DNA from: UBA6265 sp964526965
GTDB lineage: Bacteria; Chloroflexota; Chloroflexia; Thermomicrobiales; UBA6265
Direction of reading: 5' to 3'
Length of the DNA stretch: 64,000 nt
Assembly: GCA_964526965.1 (NCBI GenBank)
Contig: CAZGML010000004.1
Coordinates: 47,956-111,955, forward strand
Notes under the pieces: model-generated
Told to the model about the DNA's origin: nothing
The model's database searches: none
Seen by the model: the letters and a program-made list of their open reading frames with translations, nothing else
Translations under genes and position numbers: made by a program
In this document: in pieces, positions 25,133-33,647 of the stretch
How the letters are laid out: every line of letters begins with the position of its first letter
Numbering within the stretch: position 1 is the stretch's first letter

Positions 25133-26752
25133 TCAGGATTTGTCGGCGAGGCCCCGGGGCAACTGTTGGGCAATCTGGCGATGATACTCGGCGAGCTCAC
25201 TCTCTCGCTTCTCGTCGCTCCAGCCATAGATCTCCTGTGCGACGTAACTCATCGATTCAGCGATCGCAAGCCCGGCATCTGCATCCATGGAGAGCATGGT
25301 GCGGCGCAACATCACGTCAGCGAGGCTTCGCGCGTACTCGTGCTCGAATGAGAATGGGATCACGGCGACAATGGCGTCATGACCCTCACGGATCGGCTGC
25401 TGATAGCGCGGATTGGTTTCCGCCAGCTCAACCACATCGCGAGCCCGAATTCCGTAGCGATTCACCAGCCAACGTGCCGACGGTTCCGGCAGCCAGCCTG
25501 GCCGTTGCGCCACGAACTGATCGTGCTCCTTCTCCATATCTGCTGAAGCACCCGGCAGTCGCTTGGTTCGGGTCGGACTCTTCCGGCCGGCCACTGGCCG
25601 ACCGAAATGGCGATCGATGGCATCTACTGCCTCTTCCGAGAGCGAGCGGTAGGTTGTGAGCTTGCCGCCGATGATCGAAAAGAGGTTGTCCACCTTTGGC
25701 TCGTGGGTCTGGATGATGTGCTTGCGGGTGATTGATCCGGTTGACCCCTCAGGCACGTATGGCAATGGACGCACGCCTGCGAAGGTGTAGAGCACATCAT
25801 CCCGGTTCAGTTTCGCATCCGGTATAGCCAGGTTCGTTTCGTCGAGCAAATAACGGATCTCATCTTCATCGGCAACGATACTGTTGAGGTCGCCGGTGAA
25901 CCGAATATCCGTGGTGCCAATGAGGTAAAGATCGTTCCACGGGATGATGAAATAGGGTCGGCCATCCTGCCGTGCCTCGATGTACAGCGCATCATTCGGT
26001 GCACCGGGGAACGGCTCAACCACAATGTGGCTTCCCTTCGTTCCCCCGTTAAAGCGCGGGAATGACCCGGCCAGGTCCAGCACGCGGTCGATCCATGGTC
26101 CGGCGACGTTGATCACGCTCGCCGTTGTTACGCGCTGTTCGTTGCCGTCACTATCCGTGTAAACAACACTGCGGACTCCGCCTTGCTGAATATCAAAGCC
26201 TGTTACCTTCGAATGCGTGCGCACGGTTCCGCCCTGCCGCACGCCATCGATCACGTTTTCGACGACGAGCCGCTCCGGAAAGATCGCCTGGGCATCGTAG
26301 TACCGACCAGCAGCCCGGAGACCTTTTGACTCCAGCCCCGGCTCGGCCTCCAGTGCCTGATCCCGGGAGAGCATCTTGCTACCCGGCACGGATTTGTCGT
26401 AACTGAGCACGTCGTACGCAACCATACCGAGGCCGATCATGAAGGGGCCACGCTTGTGCCCCTTATAGACCGGTAATGTGAGTGGCAGCGGCTTCACCAG
26501 ATGTGGAGCGGACTTCAGCAATCGCTCCCGCTCGCGCAGTGACTCTCGCACGAGAGAAAATTCGAAGTGTTCCAGGTAGCGCAATCCGCCGTGGATAAGC
26601 CGACTGGACGTTGCCGTGGTTGCTCCGCCGAGGTCATCTTTCTCCAGCAGGAGCGCCTTGTAGCCGCGAAGGCTGGCCTCGCGGAAGATACCCCCGCCGT
26701 TGATGCCCGCACCGATTACCACAACATCGAACTCCGGTTGGGAGGATTGCAT
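25133..26752 (-). CDS. glpD: Aerobic glycerol-3-phosphate dehydrogenase (FAD)
   Basis: The 539-residue flavoprotein oxidises sn-glycerol-3-phosphate to dihydroxyacetone phosphate and passes electrons to quinone. The FAD-binding Rossmann motif VVVIGAGINGGGIFREASLRG is at the N terminus. The GlpD signature SSRLIHGGLRYLEHFEF follows, then TDIRFTGDL, and the C-terminal domain carries ATCR-like helices (MLRRTMLSMDADAGLAIAES). It sits upstream of glpK on the same strand and provides the second step after glycerol phosphorylation. The NDH-2 gene elsewhere in the window would feed the same quinone pool. Confidence 0.96.
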   Translation of the reverse strand: MQSSQPEFDVVVIGAGINGGGIFREASLRGYKALLLEKDDLGGATTATSSRLIHGGLRYLEHFEFSLVRESLRERERLLKSAPHLVKPLPLTLPVYKGHKRGPFMIGLGMVAYDVLSYDKSVPGSKMLSRDQALEAEPGLESKGLRAAGRYYDAQAIFPERLVVENVIDGVRQGGTVRTHSKVTGFDIQQGGVRSVVYTDSDGNEQRVTTASVINVAGPWIDRVLDLAGSFPRFNGGTKGSHIVVEPFPGAPNDALYIEARQDGRPYFIIPWNDLYLIGTTDIRFTGDLNSIVADEDEIRYLLDETNLAIPDAKLNRDDVLYTFAGVRPLPYVPEGSTGSITRKHIIQTHEPKVDNLFSIIGGKLTTYRSLSEEAVDAIDRHFGRPVAGRKSPTRTKRLPGASADMEKEHDQFVAQRPGWLPEPSARWLVNRYGIRARDVVELAETNPRYQQPIREGHDAIVAVIPFSFEHEYARSLADVMLRRTMLSMDADAGLAIAESMSYVAQEIYGWSDEKRESELAEYHRQIAQQLPRGLADKS

Positions 26753-26860
26753 TACCGACCGATCCTTCTACTCGGGTCATTGCCCCTACATCGTTGTATT
26801 TGGCAAGTGTACGGTTAAATTGTTAACACTTCCGCCCCGGTCACACTGACGGCACCATCG

Positions 26861-28747
26861 TTAATCCTCCGGCGTTGCCTCGCAAATGTTCACCGGAGTT
26901 GCGTCTGGAGTTCCAGCAGGGGTTGCGTCCGGCTGTTCGACCAATGGCGTCCCCTCCCCTCGCCACCACCGATGTGCGTTCTGGCTGAAAAGGAAGGCAT
27001 CATTATTGATACCCTGGATATCGGTCTGCGAGAGCAGGAGTTGATCCGGGAAGCCGAACCAGATACCGAACAGGTCCTCATTGGCTCCTCTTTGAATCGC
27101 GCTGGCGGCGGCTCGCATTTCATCCGGACTGGTGGCTTCGAACCATTCCTGAATCGCATTATCGACATCCTGGCTCATGTAGCCGCCGGGATTCCAGCCA
27201 TGGACGTTGCTGCGGATATCCCACTGTGAGCCGTAGAGATCGAATTCGTTGAAGGCCGGGTAGTTCACAAGCGTCCAGGCAGCGAGATCGTAATCACGTT
27301 CCTGCACCCAACGGTCATCGAAAATCTCGGGAGTGAGCGGCTGCACCGTGAGGCTGACGCCGATTTTTGCCCAGTCCTCACTCAGCAGGTAAAGAAGAGC
27401 CAAAAGCTCGGGGCGCTCGTCTTCGCGCACAATCGCGTAAAGATTTGTCTTGTTTCCATACTGATCTTCCAGAAGCCCGTCGCCGTCGATATCGGCCCAG
27501 CCACCTTCGGCCAGGATTCGCCTCGCCTCTTCGGGATCAAAGCTCGGGTTCACCAATCCGGAATCGTGCAACCATGGTTGTGCCATGGTGCCAACGGCAT
27601 GCTCATCAATAAAGCCGAAGAACACCTCGTCAGCATATCGATCACGATCAGTCGCCATCGTCAACGCCGTGCGCAGTGACTGGTCGCTAAGCATTGTGGA
27701 TGTGGCATTGGCCGGGTTGTGAAAGTTAAACGAAGCGAACATCGCCGTGCTCGACCGTCCGGCAAAGAGATTGCCTTCCATCGGCCAAACGTCGTGCATT
27801 TGCTGGGCGGTTATTGGGAGAACATCGACCTCGCCATTGATCCAGCCGACCAGACGTGCCTCAGCGTCATCCTGGGCGATGAGCGTGAGCGAATCGGCGT
27901 AGGCTGGCTCGTCCCAATAATCTTCAAATGGGGTCAGCGTCACACTACCTGCTTCCACGCGTTCCATTTTCCAGGGGCCGGTGCCAATCCAGTCGGCGGG
28001 CGAGTCATCCTCGCGACTGATCGTTTTCTCGCCGGGAATAAACTCATCCCAAAGCGGTTGATACTGAGATGCTTTCAGCATCGGCATACTTGCGCCGTTA
28101 TACAAAAAGGCGCCATCCGGTTCCGCAAACGTGAGCTCAAGCGTCACTTCGTCGATGGCTTCGGCATTCTCCACGAGACCAAAAAGCCCCGCGAGGGTTG
28201 ATCTGTAATCGTCCCGGTAGATCATGCACGTCAAAGCCGCGTCCTCAGCGGTGTATGTCGAGCCATCGTGCCAGCTTACATTTGGCCGCAGCCGAAACGT
28301 GAGTTGCAGGCTATCGTCACTCCACTCCCAGCTTTCGGCCAGGCCGGGTTCCGCTTCCATGGTGTCGGGGTTGATGTGAACGAGTCCCTCGAAAACAGAC
28401 ATCAGTAATGTCATGTCCTGCGACTGTGTTGCCGGGTTGCCGTCCGTAAGTCCTTCGCCCTGGATGAAGAGTCGCAACTCGCCACCGGGTTCGGGTTCTC
28501 CATACGTTGCCCGGCCACGCACGATATTGATGTTGTGCTCGGGGATCGGCTGCGGTGTAGGAGTTGGTGGCGGCGCTGTCGGACTCGGCGTTGCCGGCGT
28601 TGATTGCGGTGAGGCCGAAGGCGATGTGCTTGGGCTCGCCTCCTGTGTTGCCAAAGCGAGGGCAAACGGAGCCGAAGCCGCGAGCGCGCTCCCACTCAGG
28701 ATCATTTTACGGCGGTTCAAAGTTTTGCAGGCTGGTTTTACAGTCAT
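26861..28747 (-). CDS. ABC transporter substrate-binding protein, family 5 (peptide/nickel type), orphan
   Basis: The 628-residue protein has a twin-arginine-like export signal (NRRKMILSGSALAASAPFALALA), a Ser/Thr/Pro-rich linker (STSPSASPQSTPATPSPTAP) and a long family-5 solute-binding domain. The SBP_bac_5 hallmarks are VFEGLVHINPDTMEAEPGLA, LTFRLRPNVSWHDG, YTAEDAALT, and ARRILAEGGW. It ends in a Cys/ATP-rich tail (NICEATPED). Members bind oligopeptides, nickel complexes or sugars outside the membrane. No permease or ATPase genes are adjacent, so its partner is elsewhere. The start at 28747 places the signal peptide normally; an upstream in-frame ATG at 28846 would bury it. Confidence 0.88.
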   Translation of the reverse strand: MTVKPACKTLNRRKMILSGSALAASAPFALALATQEASPSTSPSASPQSTPATPSPTAPPPTPTPQPIPEHNINIVRGRATYGEPEPGGELRLFIQGEGLTDGNPATQSQDMTLLMSVFEGLVHINPDTMEAEPGLAESWEWSDDSLQLTFRLRPNVSWHDGSTYTAEDAALTCMIYRDDYRSTLAGLFGLVENAEAIDEVTLELTFAEPDGAFLYNGASMPMLKASQYQPLWDEFIPGEKTISREDDSPADWIGTGPWKMERVEAGSVTLTPFEDYWDEPAYADSLTLIAQDDAEARLVGWINGEVDVLPITAQQMHDVWPMEGNLFAGRSSTAMFASFNFHNPANATSTMLSDQSLRTALTMATDRDRYADEVFFGFIDEHAVGTMAQPWLHDSGLVNPSFDPEEARRILAEGGWADIDGDGLLEDQYGNKTNLYAIVREDERPELLALLYLLSEDWAKIGVSLTVQPLTPEIFDDRWVQERDYDLAAWTLVNYPAFNEFDLYGSQWDIRSNVHGWNPGGYMSQDVDNAIQEWFEATSPDEMRAAASAIQRGANEDLFGIWFGFPDQLLLSQTDIQGINNDAFLFSQNAHRWWRGEGTPLVEQPDATPAGTPDATPVNICEATPED

Positions 28748-29101
28748 GTCATCCCGGGAATTCGACAAAGCGATACCCGGGAAAACACCGGGCATAAAGT
28801 AATGTACGGTGAAGTTGCATGCGCGGTTTGGCATATGCAACTTCACACAAGAAGCATGGTGGCACTATACAAGAAGCGCGCGGTACCTCCGCAACAATGC
28901 ACGTCGCTGATCCAGTTCGTTGCCGGTCAATATCAACAGCTGCCATACCTGCCTGAACGCGCATGGCGACTTTGAGCAGTACTATTCCCTGCATATCGCT
29001 TCCTGGGTAGCCTACTGCAGGAGGTATTCAAACATGGCAAACTAATTCTACCTGTCTATGTCGCCAGCCGAAGGGTTCCGCTCTTAAATGGGGGAAGAGA
29101 G
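28748..29101. other. Divergent intergenic region with inverted repeats
   Basis: This 354-base stretch separates two divergent genes and must hold both promoters; I cannot place their boxes with confidence. It contains CCCGGG repeated at 28753 and 28776 near the solute-binding gene start, and a long inverted repeat at 28809-28846 listed separately. No convincing coding frame is seen. Confidence 0.6.
28809..28846. repeat. 12-base inverted repeat upstream of the family-5 binding-protein gene
   Basis: Perfect arms GTGAAGTTGCAT (28809-28820) and ATGCAACTTCAC (28835-28846) flank a 14-base centre. It could be a regulator site or, if transcribed, a leader hairpin. No T run follows on either side, so it is not an obvious terminator. 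Confidence 0.75.
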
Positions 29102-30421
29102 ATGTCAGAGGAGCGAGAAAAGTCACCCGAACAAGAACACGAAACCGACAGTACTGTTGGCGACAAGCTCGACTCGCTCCTGCCTGTACCAGGGGATTCA
29201 TCTGGTGAAAGCGACGAGCCGGGCCAGGTTGACGGGCCGATGGACGAATTGCTGCCCGCCCCCGGCGATGCAAACGAAAGCGATGACGATGCATCGACCC
29301 GTGAGGAAATGGAAGTCGACACATCAGCCGATGACGTAGACGACTTCATCCCCCTGCACGATGATCCTGTCAATGAAGAACCGGAGCCTTCGGCTGAGTC
29401 AGGTTCTCCCGGTGCGCCTCCAGACACCTCGAGCACTTCCCTATCTGGGCAGAATACCTGTCTGATATGCGGCGAGGAGATCGGGGATGCGCGTTTTTGC
29501 CCGGTGTGCGGAACTGAACAAATTCCTACCTCCAAATTCGTTGCCGGCCTTGCACCCGTCTTCATGTGGAGCCGGCCGCTTCCCATTCGCGTTGTGCTTT
29601 CAATCGGCATCGCGCTGACCCTGTTCGCGCTGCTTGCCGACAACGGCACAGCCGCGCTCATCATCAGCGCCTCGATTGTGCCGATCATCCTGCTGATGCG
29701 CATTGCGGGCGAAATTGGCGGCCAGAGCCGGAACGACTGGATTCAGGTCGGGATGATGGTGCTGATTGGCGCGGCGGTTGGACTACCGATTTCGTGGTTG
29801 GCGAATCGAATGGTGGCGCGCTCGTGGTTTGAAGGCGGGGTTGTGAACTTCGGTGCCACGAACTTCGGCGGTGTCGCGGTGGAAACCGTCGGCAGTGGCC
29901 CCGTGCTCGTATGGCTAACCAATGGAATTCTGCTGCCACTGATCATGATTCTCGTTATTGGTGCGGCACCTGCCGCGCTACGCATGGTGCTGACGATGCC
30001 GTCTCGAGAAGAGACAGGTGGTATGCTCTCGGCCTCGGTGGCCGCCGGATACATGATCGGGTCCGCTACGGTATTCTACTGGCCCCTCTTCAGCGAGATC
30101 CCTCCTATTATGTCTACTTCACAATGGACACTTACGATTTTGGGCATCGCGGTAGTTCGACCTATGGTGTGGATTCTCTCCGGCGCGATGATCGGCGCTG
30201 TCGTATGGCGCTACCTGCGGGACGCTTCCCTTCCCGGCGTTGCTTCGCCAGCCGCACTTGCTATTGGGCTGCCGTTTGGTTACAGCCTCCTGAGCCTCGC
30301 GGTGGGCCCCACTGGCCTGTGGACGTCCATGATTGTCGGTATCGCTTTCGCCGGAGCGGCGGGCTTCTTCCACACGAAATTCCTGATGCCAAAGGGCTCT
30401 TCAACTACCAAACCGGTGTAG
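29102..30421 (+). CDS. Polytopic membrane protein with acidic N terminus and zinc ribbon
   Basis: The 439-residue protein has three parts. The first 115 residues are acidic and Ser/Asp/Glu-rich, probably disordered, with repeated PxPGD-like pieces (LPVPGDSSGES, LPAPGDANES). A zinc ribbon with two CxxC pairs follows (CLICGEEIGDARFCPVCG, about residues 120-137). The remainder has seven or eight hydrophobic helices, for example VVLSIGIALTLFALLA, WIQVGMMVLIGAAVGLPISW and AALAIGLPFGYSLLSLAVG. I do not recognise the family. The ribbon and acidic region probably face the cytosol. The start ATG is preceded by GGGGGAAG. It stands alone, divergent from the binding-protein gene. Confidence 0.75.
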   Translation: MSEEREKSPEQEHETDSTVGDKLDSLLPVPGDSSGESDEPGQVDGPMDELLPAPGDANESDDDASTREEMEVDTSADDVDDFIPLHDDPVNEEPEPSAESGSPGAPPDTSSTSLSGQNTCLICGEEIGDARFCPVCGTEQIPTSKFVAGLAPVFMWSRPLPIRVVLSIGIALTLFALLADNGTAALIISASIVPIILLMRIAGEIGGQSRNDWIQVGMMVLIGAAVGLPISWLANRMVARSWFEGGVVNFGATNFGGVAVETVGSGPVLVWLTNGILLPLIMILVIGAAPAALRMVLTMPSREETGGMLSASVAAGYMIGSATVFYWPLFSEIPPIMSTSQWTLTILGIAVVRPMVWILSGAMIGAVVWRYLRDASLPGVASPAALAIGLPFGYSLLSLAVGPTGLWTSMIVGIAFAGAAGFFHTKFLMPKGSSTTKPV

Positions 30422-30866
30422 AGACCTGACCAATCTGTAAACGGAAAGGGCGACGGAATCATGTGATCCCGACGCCCAATCGTACTTCTGCTCTGAACCA
30501 TCGATCCTTGGGTCACCGCCTTGGGAAAGGTAGTGTTCCATGCCAGGCCAGTACTGGCCTGGAACCCCGTACAAAGATCCGACGTCGCGCCGGACTGCCA
30601 TCACCCGCTGACGTTTGTGGAAACTTCGCGCCCCAATCAGTGACAGCAGATTGGCTGCCGAAGCTGGCACCCAACCGGGTTCATGAAATTGTCCCGAACG
30701 ACCGGCGAAATTCATCGCGAGTTCGGTCAACCACTATGTTCAACGCCACACACCGGATCACATTGTGAAGGCATGTTTTGCCGAACTGCGAGTCGAGGGT
30801 CCACAGCCACTAAACAATATGGCCCAAACCCGAGTAAGTCAAGACAAAGCCTTACCAAGGCTAATA
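30422..30866. other. Non-coding stretch with a perfect 20-base palindrome
   Basis: No credible gene is seen in these 445 bases between two convergent stops. Frames present on both strands have no ribosome sites or recognisable domains. The striking element is a perfect 20-base palindrome at 30543-30562 (centre AGTACT) flanked by further partial complementarity, able to form a cruciform or transcript hairpin. I looked for landmarks of RNase P RNA, tmRNA and SRP RNA and saw none. Confidence 0.5.
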
Positions 30867-31913
30867 TTAAGCGGTCGCTTCCACTTTTTGGATTGGCACC
30901 ACCGCTGCGGGCACATCCTCTGTTTCGCACAACACCTCACTCAGTGCATGCACCCTTCGGACGATGCGAGAGAGCTCATCGGGGGTGATGGTTTGCATGC
31001 CATCGCTCAGTGCGTTGTCTGGATCCGGATGGATTTCAATCGCGAGACCGTCAGCACCGGCTGCGATTCCGGCCAGGGCCATTCGGTGCACCAGCTCGCG
31101 TCGACCGGTGCCATGGCTGGGGTCGACCACAATCGGCAAGTGAGAGACCTCGCGCACACCCGGCACGATGTTGAGATCGAGATTGAACCGGAACGCCGAA
31201 TCCGCCGTGCGGATGCCACGCTCACAGAGCACCACGTTCGGATTGCCGTGCGCCATGATGTATTCAGCACTCATCAGAAATTCTTCAAGCGTGGCACTGA
31301 AACCCCGCTTGAGCAGCACAGGCTTGTCGCTACGACCACACGCCTTCAGGAGGCTAAAGTTGGCCATATTACGGGAGCCGATTTGCAGCATATCGGCAAA
31401 GCCGGACACGAGCTCTACCTGATCGGGCTCCATTACTTCGGTTACCACAGGTAACCCGGTGGCCGCGCTGGCATCGGAAAGCATCTGCAATCCGAGTTCA
31501 CCATGTCCCTGGAACGAATATGGTGAGGTTCGCGGCTTAAAGGCACCGCCACGGAGCATGTTCGCGCCGGCTGCCTTTGCCAGTTTGGCCTGTTCGATCA
31601 TTGCCTCCCGGCCCTCGACGGAGCATGGACCGGCCATCATAATCGGCCGATCGCCGCCGATGACCACATCTCCAACAGTGACCGTGCTCTTTTCGCGCGC
31701 ATCGAGGCTCGCCATGGCGAACGGACTGTGCTTCAGCGTCACTCGCATTACACCCGGGAGATCGTCGACAGGAGCGTCCAATGCCCCTCCGACGGAGATC
31801 ACACGACCACCGCGCCCGCTATCCATATCTGATGCAAGCAGGTTCTGCTCCGATGCCAACTGGAGAATTCGTTTCCTGGTATGTTCTGATCCGGCTCCGA
31901 GTTCGATCAACAT
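30867..31913 (-). CDS. aroF: 3-deoxy-7-phosphoheptulonate (DAHP) synthase
   Basis: The 348-residue enzyme condenses phosphoenolpyruvate and erythrose-4-phosphate in the first step of aromatic amino acid synthesis. It is of the type I-beta (AroF/KDO8P-like) kind. A ferredoxin-like N-terminal domain of about 75 residues (LIELGAGSEHTRKRILQLA) precedes the barrel with IMMAGPCSVEGREAM, GGAFKPRTSPYSFQG, MLQIGSRNMANFSLL, NVVLCERGIRT and the metal-site VVDPSHGTGRR. ATG 31913 is preceded by GAAAGGA. A leader peptide rich in Trp/Phe/Tyr codons and a terminator lie upstream, indicating control by aromatic amino acid supply through attenuation. Confidence 0.96.
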   Translation of the reverse strand: MLIELGAGSEHTRKRILQLASEQNLLASDMDSGRGGRVISVGGALDAPVDDLPGVMRVTLKHSPFAMASLDAREKSTVTVGDVVIGGDRPIMMAGPCSVEGREAMIEQAKLAKAAGANMLRGGAFKPRTSPYSFQGHGELGLQMLSDASAATGLPVVTEVMEPDQVELVSGFADMLQIGSRNMANFSLLKACGRSDKPVLLKRGFSATLEEFLMSAEYIMAHGNPNVVLCERGIRTADSAFRFNLDLNIVPGVREVSHLPIVVDPSHGTGRRELVHRMALAGIAAGADGLAIEIHPDPDNALSDGMQTITPDELSRIVRRVHALSEVLCETEDVPAAVVPIQKVEATA

Positions 31914-31984
31914 CTTCGTGTCCTTTCTTCGCCGGGTTCCAGCCGGCATAACAATGCGCGAATTCTTCGCAACTTTTCCGGGAA

Positions 31985-32013
31985 ACAAAAAAACCGAGAC
32001 ATCTGTCTCGGTT
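31985..32013 (-). terminator. Attenuator terminator in the aroF leader
   Basis: On the minus strand a ten-base stem (32013-32004 with 32001-31992) is followed by seven T residues. It lies between the leader peptide stop and the aroF start, inside the untranslated leader, so it must be read through for expression. Confidence 0.92.
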
Positions 32014-32065
32014 CCCCCTCAAACTGTGCTTTCCCTGGCCTGGCCCTCGTGACTAGATAGTTCTG

Positions 32066-32161
32066 CTATCCGCGCGATTGCCCCGCCAGCACAGCTGGGG
32101 GGTTGATAAACCAATAAAAGGACCATGCGTTGGCGGATGCCGGTGGCATCTCCTGGTGCAT
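32066..32161 (-). CDS. Aromatic-codon leader peptide of aroF
   Basis: The 31-residue frame contains the run Trp-Ser-Phe-Tyr-Trp-Phe (residues 13-18), followed by INPPAVLAGQSRG and a TAG stop. Five aromatic codons in six positions, 52 bases ahead of a terminator hairpin that precedes DAHP synthase, are the signature of a transcription-attenuation leader. A GC-rich hairpin (32081-32102) overlaps the codons just after the aromatic run and is a candidate pause or anti-terminator element. ATG 32161 has a weak AAAGAG ribosome site; the in-frame ATG four codons later is another option. Ribosome stalling at low charged Trp, Phe or Tyr would change folding and let polymerase pass the terminator. Confidence 0.85.
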   Translation of the reverse strand: MHQEMPPASANAWSFYWFINPPAVLAGQSRG

Positions 32162-32206
32162 GGGCTCTTTAACCGGTGTGGCAAGTTCGGCACAGTTCAT
32201 GCGCAG

Positions 32207-32236
32207 AGCGTAGACCATAAGAATATGTCTTGTCAA
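32207..32236 (-). promoter_or_regulatory. Possible aroF leader promoter
   Basis: On the minus strand TTGACA (32236-32231) is followed after 18 bases by TACGCT, which matches the -10 consensus only at three positions. It would start transcription about 40 bases upstream of the leader peptide. The -35 is perfect; the -10 is weak. Confidence 0.4.
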
Positions 32237-32285
32237 TAGCTACGCTGAAGTTCACAAGACCTTAAACATCGAGGAGACCGGTACC

Positions 32286-32768
32286 ATGGCGCCAAAACTT
32301 CGAGCCAACCTGACACAACGGATAATTGCGGGTGCAGTCGCCGGACTACCTGCCGGTGTGGCCCACGCGTTGGTGAACGAGATAGATCGCAAGGCATTCC
32401 GTTACGACTCCGACGATATGGTCATGGTGACCGGGTTCTTCATGGACGACAGGTCACGCGCGAGGTTGCCGGGTTTCTTCCTGCACCTCTCGTTCGCGAT
32501 GGCCTTTGGCATTGGCTACGCCGTGGTGCTGAATCCCCGAGACGACGACGATGCGGTTATCCGCGGCATAGGTGCAGGGGTGGTGGAAAACGCGTTCCTT
32601 TGGCCGCTGGTCGGTCCATTGGATGATCACCACCCCTACATTCGCTCAGGGCGTGTCGACAAGTTCAACCATCCCATTGCGCTTGTACAGGCGAACCTGC
32701 GCCACGTTGCCCTGGGCTACGCGCTCGGCAAGGCCTATCCCGCCATTTTGCGTAGATTGCGGCGATAA
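32286..32768 (+). CDS. Conserved-looking protein of unknown function, probably membrane-associated
   Basis: The 160-residue product has several hydrophobic, Gly/Ala-rich stretches (IIAGAVAGLPAGVAHALVN, HLSFAMAFGIGYAVVL, GIGAGVVENAFLWPLVGPL) alternating with charged loops (DDHHPYIRSGRVDKFNHP), and a basic C terminus. It may span the membrane two to four times. The start ATG is preceded by GAGGAG at nine bases. I recognise no family and the neighbours (aroF divergent, sod downstream) give no clue. Confidence 0.65.
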   Translation: MAPKLRANLTQRIIAGAVAGLPAGVAHALVNEIDRKAFRYDSDDMVMVTGFFMDDRSRARLPGFFLHLSFAMAFGIGYAVVLNPRDDDDAVIRGIGAGVVENAFLWPLVGPLDDHHPYIRSGRVDKFNHPIALVQANLRHVALGYALGKAYPAILRRLRR

Positions 32769-32894
32769 TCCCGCTATCATGGCACTGGACGTGCGGTGAA
32801 TGTTGTGAGAAGGTGATGATAGTGCACTGCCGGGTTCACGGCAGCATGCAGATTTCACCGAGAGCAATTTTGTTCATTGAGAAAGGACAAATAC

Positions 32895-33494
32895 ATGGCA
32901 TTTACACTTCCCGATCTTGGCTACGCGAACGACGCGCTTGAGCCGCATATCGATGCCACGACGATGGAGATCCATCACGACAAGCATCACAACACCTACG
33001 TAACCAAACTGAACGAAGCCGTAGAGGGCACCGAGTTCGCCGATATGGACATCAACGAACTCATCGCCAACCTGGATAAGGTTCCTTCCGAGAAGCAGAC
33101 CGCAGTCCGAAACAATGGTGGCGGTCACGCAAACCACACCTTCTTCTGGAACCTGCTCAAGCCCGGTGGCGCCAATGCCCCGAGCGGTGAGCTGGCCTCC
33201 GCCATCGACAGCACCTTCGGCTCCTTTGAATCATTCAAGGAGAAGTTCGAAGCTGCAGGCGCTGGTCGCTTCGGCTCCGGCTGGGCGTGGCTGGTGAAGA
33301 ACGGCAACAACCTCGAGATCATGTCGACTCCTAACCAGGATTCCCCGGTAATGGAGGGCAAGACCCCGGTGATTGGTGTCGACGTTTGGGAGCACGCCTA
33401 CTACCTCAAGTACCAGAACCGCCGACCGGAGTACCTCAAGGCATTCTGGAACGTGGTCAACTGGGACGTTGCTGCCGAGAACTTCAAGAAGTAA
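32895..33494 (+). CDS. sodA: Fe/Mn superoxide dismutase
   Basis: The 199-residue enzyme dismutates superoxide. Metal ligands are visible in the expected order: His in MEIHHDKHHNTYV, His in GGGHANHTFFWNLL, then Asp and His in VDVWEHAYYLKYQNRRPEYL. Also present are GSGWAWLV and the N-terminal FTLPDLGYANDALEPHID. Whether iron or manganese is used cannot be settled by eye. ATG 32895 follows AAAGGA; a TTG at 32877 would add six residues. It is followed by a terminator and appears monocistronic. Confidence 0.97.
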   Translation: MAFTLPDLGYANDALEPHIDATTMEIHHDKHHNTYVTKLNEAVEGTEFADMDINELIANLDKVPSEKQTAVRNNGGGHANHTFFWNLLKPGGANAPSGELASAIDSTFGSFESFKEKFEAAGAGRFGSGWAWLVKNGNNLEIMSTPNQDSPVMEGKTPVIGVDVWEHAYYLKYQNRRPEYLKAFWNVVNWDVAAENFKK

Positions 33495-33522
33495 TCGGGG
33501 CGGCAATCTCTAGTGATTGACG

Positions 33523-33552
33523 AACGGGCGGGGTCGCCAAACCTCGCCCGTT
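33523..33552 (+). terminator. Terminator after superoxide dismutase
   Basis: A twelve-base stem (33523-33534 with 33541-33552, one G-T pair) is followed by a short T-rich stretch. Confidence 0.75.
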
Positions 33553-33647
33553 TCCTGTAGGTTAAGCTTGTTTGACGCACCATCGGATGCGTATCGTTAT
33601 GCGTACCGGCACATCGTTCCATTCCGCTACCAACGGAGGACAGCCTC

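Noticed and set aside
30401..30730. A 109-codon minus-strand frame in the gap before aroF
   Set aside because: No ribosome site, no domain, and it overlaps the end of a real gene; composition is Ser/Gly/Arg-rich like other shadow frames.
30422..30866. Candidate structural RNA (SRP RNA, tmRNA, RNase P RNA)
   Set aside because: None of the conserved cores of these RNAs was seen on either strand.
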